The notes under the pieces were generated by a model that searched no databases, had not been told where the DNA came from, and saw only the letters and a program-made list of their open reading frames with translations. Position numbers and translations under genes: made by a program. Below are positions 8,405 to 16,570 of a stretch of 64,000 nt of DNA, in pieces; position 1 is the stretch's first letter, and each line of letters opens with the position of its first letter. The DNA is from Pseudoselenomonas ruminantium (GTDB lineage Bacteria; Bacillota; Negativicutes; Selenomonadales; Selenomonadaceae): the NCBI RefSeq assembly GCF_900142515.1, contig NZ_FRBC01000013.1:1-64000 (forward strand), in the 5' to 3' direction.

Positions 8405-8668
8405 TCATCCGCAAAAATCCGTTAGAAACGTAATTTCATCCCACCAATCTCCAATAAGCTTTTCCTTTAAGAGCGGCAATTTGCAGCGACCGTACATTAC
8501 TCGCTTTACCATCTTAATCTTGTTATTGATCTCTTCAACAAAACCATTACTCAAATCGCTTACTATGGCATTGATCACAGCTTCTAAGTCTTGACTTAGG
8601 CCATCAGCCATAAAGTCCCCACTAAGCACATCTAAAAACACATTCTCCCGCTTAATGGTTAATAACAA
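8405..8668 (-). pseudogene. ISL3-family transposase, C-terminal fragment
   Basis: An 87-codon open frame reads LSNGFVEEINNKIKMVKR, then VMYGRCKLPLLKEKLI. This is the C-terminal end of the ISL3 (IS204/IS1001/IS1165) DDE transposase, including the last catalytic Glu in NGFVE. The catalytic Asp residues and N-terminal zinc-finger/HTH are missing. It begins six bases past the DegT aminotransferase stop, so the insertion or its deletion landed exactly at that gene's 3' end. The motif GAATATTCCAGG at 8381-8392 just outside recurs near 3266 and may mark an IS end. Confidence 0.75.
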
Positions 8669-8674
8669 TATTTT

Positions 8675-9817
8675 TTACCCATATTTACGCACTAAATTAA
8701 TAAGTGACTCAGCGATATATTCTCTATCCTCATCCGATACCCACCATCCAACAGGAATACATAAGTGGGTAGAATTAAATTTTTCCGCATTAGGTAATTC
8801 TGCCATAAAATCCGCAAACATTGAATGAGTATCATTTCTGGCGTGAACCTTCGAACTCATAATTCCAAGCTCATTAAGTTCATTCATAATCTTATCTCTA
8901 TTATTAACATGAAGCGTATATAACCAATATGATGATTCACCCTTTTCATTTTCTGGCACTACTGTTATTTTATCATTTCCGGAGAATGCCCGATCGTAGA
9001 AATGCGCATTATCTCTTTGCCTGCCAACAATTTCATCTATGTGTGTAAAATTAGTCATCCCTATTACAGCCACGACATCATTCATGTGGAACTTATATCC
9101 AGCTTCAGCCACATCAATTTCACATCTTAAATCTATGCCTTCTCTTATAGTTCTATCGATTCCATACCATCTCAAAAGACATGCACGTTTATAATCGGCT
9201 TCACTCTTCATCATCAGAATACCACCATCTACACTTGTTATGCTCTTGATGGCCTGCAATGATATCGCGGTAAAATCACTATGATTTCCCACTCTTAACC
9301 CATCATATTTCATTCCCACTGCATGGGCAGCATCTTCAATTACTTTTATTCCATACTTTTTTCCTATTGTGTTAATTTCATTGACTTTGCAAGGATTTCC
9401 CCCCCAATGAACCATTACGATTGCTTTTGTCTTTTCTGTAATCTTATTTTCAATATCATGTGGATCAATATTTCCTGTTATTGGATCAACATCAGCCCAC
9501 ACTATCTTCGCACCATTTGCAATAATAGGAGTATTGGTCGCAGTACAAGTTATCGGTGTACTAATTACTTCATAATCACTACAAGTATCATAGCCCTTAG
9601 GCTCATTAGAATACAAACTCATATGATACGCCAAATGAAGTGCAGAAGTTCCATTGTTAAGGGTTGATACATACGGATTTCCGAAAAAATCTTTTAGTTT
9701 TTTCTCAAAAGCTTCAACTTTCGGACCTTCGCCTATCCAGCCGCTATGAATAACATCCAATAAAGGCTTATCTACTTCACTAGCCATATAAACTTTAAAT
9801 AATGGAATCTTTTTCAT
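8675..9817 (-). CDS. DegT/DnrJ/EryC1/StrS-family PLP-dependent sugar aminotransferase
   Basis: A full-length 380-residue member of the family that transaminates nucleotide-linked keto sugars. Visible features are the N-terminal block GWIGEGPKVEAFEKKL, the NNGTSALHLAYH phosphate-binding region, the cofactor Asp in KVIEDAAHAVG, and the Schiff-base Lys in SLQAIKSITSVDGG. Family members make amino sugars such as those used in pseudaminic, legionaminic, bacillosamine or Qui4N pathways; which one cannot be told. The start has GGGGGTAA upstream and lies inside the 3' end of the next upstream GT2 gene (overlap 9795-9817), indicating translational coupling. No dehydratase partner is found in the window. 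Confidence 0.9.
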   Translation of the reverse strand: MKKIPLFKVYMASEVDKPLLDVIHSGWIGEGPKVEAFEKKLKDFFGNPYVSTLNNGTSALHLAYHMSLYSNEPKGYDTCSDYEVISTPITCTATNTPIIANGAKIVWADVDPITGNIDPHDIENKITEKTKAIVMVHWGGNPCKVNEINTIGKKYGIKVIEDAAHAVGMKYDGLRVGNHSDFTAISLQAIKSITSVDGGILMMKSEADYKRACLLRWYGIDRTIREGIDLRCEIDVAEAGYKFHMNDVVAVIGMTNFTHIDEIVGRQRDNAHFYDRAFSGNDKITVVPENEKGESSYWLYTLHVNNRDKIMNELNELGIMSSKVHARNDTHSMFADFMAELPNAEKFNSTHLCIPVGWWVSDEDREYIAESLINLVRKYG

Positions 9818-10787
9818 TGTTATTACCCCCTAATACAAAATCATCCGTAAATATATTCATTCTATTCATTGCTCTATCTGCCAAAATTCTGGTGAGCGCA
9901 AACCGCAACTCTGGCAAGTAATCTATCTGCATCGCCTCACCTTGTACCATCATCTCCCTAAAGACTTTGTATAAATTGTTAACCTCATCTAGCGTACACT
10001 GTTCTCTAGGTAATTCTGTGACCACCTTACGTATTATATCAAATTGCAGTCCACTTAATTTAAAGCCACTACCTTTTATTGAATCCCGTTGAAATTCAGC
10101 ATATCTTTGTGCTCTTTTTTCAGAGTTTTCCCGTCTCTGCACCTGGGTTACTTGTCCTTTATGTATTCTTTTTTTTATGAGAATTTCATCAATTCCCTTA
10201 ATTGTGCCTTTTTTGGATGCATCCATATAAAATTTCATATCATGTATTCCATAACAATCTTCAAGATATCGTATTTTGTTTTTTATAACGAAATCTCGTT
10301 TATACATAACTGTGCAATCTGTAAAACATTTTTTTTGGAATAATTGGTACGCCTTTATCAATTTGGGATTTCTAAGCGGAGGTCCACTACACTGTATATA
10401 ATCACTATTTTCATCTATTTCAATATCCGCACCACCCAAAACATCTATTTCAGGATGATGTTCAAGATAATCAACTTGAATCTTAAATCTATCCTTTAGA
10501 GCAACATCATCATCATCCAAAAGTGCAATATATTTTCCAGTACTTTTTTCTATACCTAAATTTGTGTTATAAGCTATCCCCCTGTTTCTAGTGTTTTGAA
10601 TGAAATTTATCCTTTCATCGTTAAATGCATTTATAACCTCAACCGTTTTATCGGTAGAACAATCGTCTATTACAAACAACTCCCAGCAAGTATGTGTTTG
10701 GTCAATTATTGATTGTATTGCCTCTCCAATAAACCTTTCTCCATTATATGCTGGCATAATAACACTGACTTTTATATCATCATACAT
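9795..10787 (-). CDS. Family 2 glycosyltransferase (GT-A fold)
   Basis: 330 residues from the ATG at 10787, preceded by GGGGTGATTGGT; the frame continues to 10826 through a short tandem repeat without a better start. The N-terminal GT2 domain is clear: VSVIMPAYNGERFIGEAI, the ELFVIDDCSTDKTVEVI block and LLDDDDVALKDRF, which supplies the DXD-type metal site. The rest (about 220-330) is helical and unassigned. It would transfer a sugar from a nucleotide donor in the cytosol. It overlaps the DegT gene by 23 bases and abuts the GT32 gene upstream, so the three are probably co-expressed. Confidence 0.85.
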   Translation of the reverse strand: MYDDIKVSVIMPAYNGERFIGEAIQSIIDQTHTCWELFVIDDCSTDKTVEVINAFNDERINFIQNTRNRGIAYNTNLGIEKSTGKYIALLDDDDVALKDRFKIQVDYLEHHPEIDVLGGADIEIDENSDYIQCSGPPLRNPKLIKAYQLFQKKCFTDCTVMYKRDFVIKNKIRYLEDCYGIHDMKFYMDASKKGTIKGIDEILIKKRIHKGQVTQVQRRENSEKRAQRYAEFQRDSIKGSGFKLSGLQFDIIRKVVTELPREQCTLDEVNNLYKVFREMMVQGEAMQIDYLPELRFALTRILADRAMNRMNIFTDDFVLGGNNNEKDSII

Positions 10788-10828
10788 ACCAATCACCCCA
10801 ATCACCCCAATATTAATAATCAACACTT

Positions 10829-11938
10829 CTACAATTTCAAAAAACCATCCAAACGTGTTAAAATAATTTCTTTTACTCTCATAAAACTTTTTTCCTCTTC
10901 ACTTGTTTTCCAAGTTCCACTTTCCCAATGAATAGATACTGTTTTATCAGAATAAAAGTCAGGTAATCCCTCTATTGTTTTAGGTGACATAACTTCACAA
11001 GGATATAAAACTACGCCCCCTTTCTTTTGATAATAATTTTCGATTTTAAATCCGTATTTTTTCATAACCGGATTAACAACTATGTTAAATGGTTTCTTTT
11101 CGGGCCTACCACTTGGCAATAAAAAGTGATTTTGGGACAGTGCGACCATCATATCTTTTACGACTGTACTTCCAGCAATAGCCCCAAAACCGCAACCTAT
11201 ATTTATTCTATCAGTACATCCCATATTAAAAAAAGCTTCATCATTTAAAAGTTTATCAAAACTAGCTATACATTCTACATCAGTATCAAGATATATACCT
11301 CCATGTTCAAAAACAATATCTAATCTCGCATAATTACTGGCAAAACTGTAGCACTTACTTTCATAAGCCTCTCTTACATAATCGCATTTCAAAAAATCAT
11401 AATTACTTTCATTCCAACATATAATTTTGTAATCTGGATTATACTTTTTCCAGGTCTCAATATTGTCTTTAAATTCTTGAGGTAAAGGATTACCACCAAT
11501 CCAGATATAATGGATTTTTTTAGGAATAATATGCTTACCATCAGAAAAAGAATAATTAGGAATATTTTCCTTAGTAGAACGAATAATAATTTGAAGAAAG
11601 CATTCCAAGCCATCTAATTCAGAATTTTTATCTAAATCAGCTACTATATCAGGACCATAAAATGATGAAGTGATCATCAGCAAGCTATTATCTACACCAT
11701 ACTTTGTCATATGCTGCAAAAGTAAATCCTTGCCTCCGATAAAAACCTCTTTATTATTATGCTGAATACTCTTCCCCCACAATCTCCTATTATTATCCAA
11801 AATTAGTTGTACATCTTGTCCCTCAAAATAAATATCCAAACAGCTTTCCAGTGCGCGACCTGCTCCCCATATATATATTTTTTTACCTCGGGCATATTTT
11901 CTAAATTCAACTGATCCAAAATTTTTTATACTTAACAT
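10829..11938 (-). CDS. GT32-like (DXD-type) glycosyltransferase with N-terminal Rossmann-like module
   Basis: A 369-residue protein. Residues about 15-100 carry the accessory module (KIYIWGAGRALESCL, LILDNNRRLWGKS, LLMITSSFYG). Residues about 135-330 match the 'sugar-binding region containing DXD motif' family related to Och1 mannosyltransferases: IPKKIHYIWIGG, YKIICWNESNYD, and YARLDIVFEHGGIYLDTDVE with the catalytic DTD. The family usually uses UDP- or GDP-sugars. It is soluble. The start ATG is preceded by GAGGGATT. The same module-plus-transferase plan recurs in several neighbours. Confidence 0.85.
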   Translation of the reverse strand: MLSIKNFGSVEFRKYARGKKIYIWGAGRALESCLDIYFEGQDVQLILDNNRRLWGKSIQHNNKEVFIGGKDLLLQHMTKYGVDNSLLMITSSFYGPDIVADLDKNSELDGLECFLQIIIRSTKENIPNYSFSDGKHIIPKKIHYIWIGGNPLPQEFKDNIETWKKYNPDYKIICWNESNYDFLKCDYVREAYESKCYSFASNYARLDIVFEHGGIYLDTDVECIASFDKLLNDEAFFNMGCTDRINIGCGFGAIAGSTVVKDMMVALSQNHFLLPSGRPEKKPFNIVVNPVMKKYGFKIENYYQKKGGVVLYPCEVMSPKTIEGLPDFYSDKTVSIHWESGTWKTSEEEKSFMRVKEIILTRLDGFLKL

Positions 11939-12177
11939 ATATCATAATCCCTCAACTTGATAACCTTTCACTTATATACGCCATTAATTTTAACAAAAAA
12001 CTAAATCATCTTCGCTTTATTTCTTTGTCTACTTATTTATCACGACTATTTCTTTTTCCGTACAACATCTTATTTTACATATCTTGAGACATAGCACATC
12101 ATTCAATATGTAATCATTCAACCGAGAATTATAAATATATTTGCAAGTACACAAACCTTTGCGTAAATATGCCCTTC

Positions 12178-13518
12178 CTACCAAAAGGCCACTATACTTT
12201 CCTCCCTCCATCCTAATTTTTTTAATTGCTTAACTATAGTATCTTCAGAATCTCTTATTGCAATGATAATCAAGACATTGTCATTAATAGATATACTCGC
12301 AGGCTGTTTAATCGGAACCCCCTGATAGTTATCTCCCCATTTATTTTTATCATTATCCAAAAAAGTATGTACTTTTATACCATTGTCTTTTAAAAATACG
12401 TATGCCCTCTTCCCTCTTGCTCCACCACCAAAAATCATACATAATTTATCGCAACATTGCTGGAGTAAATATTTTTTTTTACGTTCTTTATCATTATATT
12501 TAACCTTTACGTAATCTCTATACGATTCCAAAGAATGTATCGAGAGCAATAAAGCCCCCCACCATTCTTTTGGAAAAACACGTTCTGAAATCATATTTTT
12601 TTCTATAAACCTTCTTATCACCAGCCTAATTTTTTTATAGTAATCTATCCATGATGTATTAGTTATATCAAACCTTGTATTAACCAAAGACCGTTCCAAT
12701 TCTGTTATAAATACATACGATATTCTATTTGCCACGTAATTCCGATACAATTTCCACTCTAATTTCCTTGATAATTCACTCATATGAAATAAAAACTCAT
12801 ATTCTTGATATATATTACGTAGCCAACTTGATTGATTTGATGACGACTCCATCCGGTCAGTACGATAATAATATAGCATAGCATCACTATATACTACACG
12901 CTTTGCCAAAAGATGTACCTGTTGTATAAATCCAATATCCTGATATGCCGCGCCTAGAGATTCATTCATAACTATGTTATTTTTAAGTAAAAATTCACGT
13001 TTATAAATTGCCCCCCACAAATATGAATCATATAAATGGATGTAGTTAGGTAAAGTATCATTACTCAAGCACATATGATATAGTTTATGTTCTTCATCAT
13101 CAAATAAATGATTATCATAAAATACTTTTTCTCCACATTCATCGACCCAAAAGCCTTTATTATCAGCTTTATAAACATCTGCTCCGAATTTCTCAGCCTG
13201 ACCATATAAATACGATAGCATTGAAGGATGTGTATAATCATCTGTTTCAACAATACTTATATATTTCCCAACAGCCTCACGAATACCACAATTAACTTGG
13301 TATCCATAACTTTTAATAGGTGAGTTAATAATTCTAATTCGTTTATCATTTTTTGCACATTCAAAAAGAATTTCTCGTGTTCCATCTGTCGAACCAGCAT
13401 CGATACATATTATTTCAATATTCTTCATATCTTGATCGATTACAGACTTAATACATTCATAAATATAATCTGCAACATTAAATGACGGCATTACAACACT
13501 AACACTAATATTGGCCAT
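12178..13518 (-). CDS. Family 2 glycosyltransferase with C-terminal Rossmann-like module
   Basis: 446 residues from the ATG at 13518 (GAGG upstream); the frame extends to 13560. The GT2 domain occupies about 1-210: SVVMPSFNVADYIYECI, IICIDAGSTDGTREIL, SIVETDDYTHPSML and a following WGAIYKREFL block typical of CsbB/WcaA-like enzymes. The accessory module, N-terminal in its neighbours, is here at the C-terminus (about 360-440): LCMIFGGGARGKRAYVFL, HTFLDNDKNKWG and NVLIIIAIRDSED. This swap shows that the module is a mobile domain. The acceptor is unknown. It is probably soluble. Confidence 0.85.
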   Translation of the reverse strand: MANISVSVVMPSFNVADYIYECIKSVIDQDMKNIEIICIDAGSTDGTREILFECAKNDKRIRIINSPIKSYGYQVNCGIREAVGKYISIVETDDYTHPSMLSYLYGQAEKFGADVYKADNKGFWVDECGEKVFYDNHLFDDEEHKLYHMCLSNDTLPNYIHLYDSYLWGAIYKREFLLKNNIVMNESLGAAYQDIGFIQQVHLLAKRVVYSDAMLYYYRTDRMESSSNQSSWLRNIYQEYEFLFHMSELSRKLEWKLYRNYVANRISYVFITELERSLVNTRFDITNTSWIDYYKKIRLVIRRFIEKNMISERVFPKEWWGALLLSIHSLESYRDYVKVKYNDKERKKKYLLQQCCDKLCMIFGGGARGKRAYVFLKDNGIKVHTFLDNDKNKWGDNYQGVPIKQPASISINDNVLIIIAIRDSEDTIVKQLKKLGWREESIVAFW

Positions 13519-13560
13519 ATCCATCCTCACTCTTTTTCTATAAAGCACAACAGTCATCAA

Positions 13561-13840
13561 TTGTAACAGATAATTCTTTTGTCAAATCACGACTAAAAAT
13601 CTCCATACCAATTTACTCTACTTATATTTATTGTTTGAAATACAATTCATTTACTAAATCATCCTTATCTTTATTTTCAAAAACACACCATTAGGTAACA
13701 TTCGAAATAAACTACTCCAAGAGCCTTACATACCGTTTCCCCGCCCCCCACATTCACTTCAAACATATATCAGTAATACTTAAATATTGTGAAAGAAATT
13801 AAATGAAATTTCGCAGAAGAAATGAACAGTTACAAATAAG
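13561..13840. other. Gene-free AT-rich gap
   Basis: About 280 bases between the GT2 gene and the ParB-like gene. No open frame, hairpin or promoter stands out. It is the largest gap in this cluster and may hold the promoter of the downstream GT2 gene, but none is recognisable. Confidence 0.4.
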
Positions 13841-14665
13841 TCATGTGTTTTTTAACTCATTTTCTATTTCTCTTATCATTTCTATTTCTTTTTGTTTATA
13901 ATATCGAGGTAAATCTTCTTCTTGTATGAACACATTACCGCCTATACCTTCAATAGAATAAAAGCTCCCATTACCACGATAAACATCCGCATATAAGTAC
14001 TTCTCCCCAAAATATTTAGCAAGCGTTAATCTGTGCATACCATCTATCAAGTTATTATTTTCAAATACTTTTATATTACAATCTTGACAAAAGCCTTTTT
14101 CTTGACATTCTTCAATCTTTCTACGAAAAATCTCCCACCTTTTCTTTGCTGTATCCCCTGTAGTATAATGGCTAGTCATTTTTATATATAAACTACCATC
14201 ATATATATGATCTCGACAATACTCCTTTATTGTCAAATAATATATCGCTGCAGCGTATGATTTTGATAAATTATCAATTAAGTCTTTTATCGTCACTTTC
14301 CTATTTCTCTCTATTGGTGCTCCCAACTCTAATTCTATCAGATAAGGATATATCCATACATAGTTAGAAACCCCTATGCTCTCCAGCACTTTTCTCATTT
14401 CTGTTGCAACCGATTCATGCGCAGCAATAAAGACGAAGCTATTCTTAGATATTTCATATATAGATTTTAATCCATCTTTTCTCGAATTGCTATTCTCTTC
14501 CAAGTTTGTTACAACAACTGAAGAAATCTGATTTTTACAGTTCATTCGTTCAATTTGTTTTATAAAGCGCTTCCCAATGAATCCATTTCCATAAATCACA
14601 TATTCCTTTGTTTTTATTAAATTTATAACATCTTTTATTTGGATTGTATCTTGTATGTCATACAT
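13841..14665 (-). CDS. Rossmann-like module fused to a ParB-like domain, glycan-cluster protein of unknown function
   Basis: A 274-residue protein. The first 95 residues are the accessory module (YVIYGNGFIGKRFIKQI, NSFVFIAAHES). The C-terminal half contains NNLIDGMHRLTLAKYFG, followed by YLYADVYRG. This resembles the DG(N/M)HR box of ParB/Srx-like folds, which bind or hydrolyse nucleotides. Proteins with this box occur in polysaccharide clusters with no settled role. The start has GGGG upstream and the gene follows the broken radical-SAM gene by 17 bases, suggesting they once worked together. I do not assign a reaction. Confidence 0.5.
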   Translation of the reverse strand: MYDIQDTIQIKDVINLIKTKEYVIYGNGFIGKRFIKQIERMNCKNQISSVVVTNLEENSNSRKDGLKSIYEISKNSFVFIAAHESVATEMRKVLESIGVSNYVWIYPYLIELELGAPIERNRKVTIKDLIDNLSKSYAAAIYYLTIKEYCRDHIYDGSLYIKMTSHYTTGDTAKKRWEIFRRKIEECQEKGFCQDCNIKVFENNNLIDGMHRLTLAKYFGEKYLYADVYRGNGSFYSIEGIGGNVFIQEEDLPRYYKQKEIEMIREIENELKNT

Positions 14666-14682
14666 ATGCTAACAACCCCCAT

Positions 14683-15701
14683 TTAAATACCAGATTCAAA
14701 TCTTCTCAAAATATCCTCAGCCCATGGATACAACAAATCCGCTCCATTAGTAATATCATTAGCTAGCACACAGTCTTTACAAACCGGATGATTAAAACGT
14801 TTTCCTTGCAACTGTATTTTTAGAAACCCAATTCGCTTAATGCCATTCCACAACTCCACCAATCCCTGCTCCATAATATTGCCATAACGTATATCATGAG
14901 ACTGATCACAGCAATTCGCCGTTACTTCACCATTGGCGGTTACACGCAAACGATAAACCGGACGATGACATACTTTGTGGATTTCATTTTGCACTACATT
15001 ACCACGACCATTCATTGCATTATCCAATATCGTCTGATCAAGGCTAGCGTAATCAACATCATGATAAATAGGCAAAATATGTTCCACAAACAAACTATCT
15101 GCTATATTTCCAAACATTTCTCAAATCTTTTTTCCCCATCTGGGATATCCTTCAAAGCAACATCTGCGATTTTCATGCGAATCTTACACTTCCCCCTATG
15201 TTCGTACAGGTAACAAAGGTTATTCAAGAATTTCTCGAATCTAACATTCACACCACACATCTCATCATACATTTCCGCACTTAGCCCCTGCAAGGATATA
15301 CGAATAGTATCCACACCTGCCACCATCAACGCATCTACACGCTTTGGCGTAAAAAGCAAACCATTAGTGGTAAAATTGATTTTCTCCGCTATTTCTTCCT
15401 GTCGAATAATGGCAATCATTTCCTCCAAATGCGGATTACAAAGAGGCTCACCAAAGGAATAGGTCTCTATAAGCCGAATTTTCCTAGGAAAACGATGAAT
15501 TTCCTCGATCACTTTTTAAAAAAGATCCATAGTCATATTGCCTTCATAAACACCATGGTCGTTTCTTGAGTGGGCGCAATAGACACATCTCGCATTGCAA
15601 AGTGAGGACACCTCTATGCCAATGTTATATGGTGTATCTAAGGGAATAACATCTTTAAGCGCCGTTCTATTTTCTTCTCTCCAATATCTACGCTCTGCCA
15701 T
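14683..15701 (-). pseudogene. Radical SAM/SPASM-domain protein, inactivated by a nonsense codon and a frameshift
   Basis: Three consecutive pieces rebuild one protein of about 340 residues. The N-terminal piece (start ATG 15701, GGGAGA upstream) holds the radical-SAM cluster motif CNARCVYC, then stops at an in-frame TAA (15516-15518) where AAA (Lys) would give MDLFKKVIEE. The middle piece (to about 15105) carries ETYSFGEPLCNP and the radical-SAM core. A one-base loss near 15117-15120 then shifts the frame, and the last piece (14683-15117) holds the SPASM-type cysteines (ANCC, HPVCKDCVL). Intact relatives modify peptides, proteins or sugars. The lesions could be sequencing errors, but two in one gene next to IS scars favour real decay. 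Confidence 0.75.
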
Positions 15702-15716
15702 AAATATATCTCCCAT

Positions 15717-15868
15717 TAGTTGCTTTCACTGTACAGCGTTAATCGATTCATCAATAAAACATCTAGCTACTTCAATATACTATTCTTTTTTGAAATAAAA
15801 TCCAAAATACTAAAACCAATTTACTAACGCCTAATCCATGTATATCACTTAATTTATTAATATTATAT
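15717..15868. other. Short gene-free gap
   Basis: About 150 AT-rich bases upstream of the broken radical-SAM gene. I see no gene. It may have held that gene's promoter. Confidence 0.3.
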
Positions 15869-16129
15869 TTATATAAACCAGTCCATATCTAATAAGTCCA
15901 TAAACCGCTCTAAGCTGAATAGTAAGAGCTTCTGCTCTCCTGTCAGCCCCTCTGCGCATTTTGGTAAGAATTCCCCTCTATGCGACCCTTTCCAATCTTT
16001 CATCCATGCATCTGCCGGACGGGACATGAGGAGTTTTTCTGGGACTTCCATATTTGGGTAGCGCATCCGGAATAGTTCACGGATTAGGTATTTGCTGTCA
16101 CCGCTTCTAACTCTTACGAGGTCAAGCAT
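15869..16129 (-). pseudogene. C-terminal gene remnant, possibly from an asparagine-synthase-like protein
   Basis: An 86-codon frame starts RVRSGDSKYLIRELFRMRYP and continues VPEKLLMSRPADAWMKDW. The pattern 'charged helix, then P-E-K-L-L-x-R-P, then W' resembles the C-terminal end of asparagine-synthase-family amidotransferases (PEELLxRPKxGF..P..W). No ATP-binding or glutaminase domain is present, so it would be only the tail of a gene. Its codon use is less AT-rich than neighbouring genes. An in-frame stop sits five codons upstream of the first ATG. The family assignment is tentative; a small intact protein of unknown function is the alternative. Confidence 0.35.
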
Positions 16130-16207
16130 CTCTTCTATTTATATACTGTAACTGAGGCTATGAATAACTGATAAAATACAAATTTATATATGAAATATAT
16201 ATTTTTA

Positions 16208-16498
16208 TCAATCCATAATCTCTATTATATATTCTTTCCCATCTTCGCTTATTGAGCATTCCACCAATCTAGCACAAAGGTTGTCACTCGTTCCGAACTC
16301 TTTGATTCTCGCTTTAATATAAACCATTTCTTCTTTATTTTCTCCGACTAATTCACGCCACGCATCTATAAACAGCTTAGATGAAACACCTAAATTATCA
16401 GAAGTTATTTCATATCTTTTTTCTTTATTTTCAACTTCATGTTTATAAATTTCATATAACATCCGCTCAGCTAAATTACTTAATTTCATAGTCATCAT
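16208..16498 (-). CDS. Small hypothetical protein
   Basis: A 96-residue acidic protein with no motif I recognise. It begins MMTMKLSNLAERMLYEIYKH, and the ATG at 16489 is an alternative start. The predicted make-up is helix-rich in the first half (LAERMLYEIYKH, SKLFIDAWRELVGE) and strand-rich at the end (KEYIIEIMD), compatible with a small winged-helix-like or adaptor fold, but nothing proves it. It lies between the glycosylation operon's last gene and the remnant at 15869. The ribosome site is weak. Its codon use looks genuine and it has no overlapping better candidate, so I regard it as a probable gene of unknown function. Confidence 0.5.
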   Translation of the reverse strand: MMTMKLSNLAERMLYEIYKHEVENKEKRYEITSDNLGVSSKLFIDAWRELVGENKEEMVYIKARIKEFGTSDNLCARLVECSISEDGKEYIIEIMD

Positions 16499-16570
16499 CT
16501 CTATTACACAAAATCATATTTTGCTTATCATTAGGTAGATTTTCCCTTATTAAATAATCTTATTTAAAAT

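Noticed and set aside
12029..12211. Cys-rich 60-codon minus-strand frame
   Set aside because: Overlaps the GT2 3' end, has no ribosome site and looks like intergenic AT-rich sequence.
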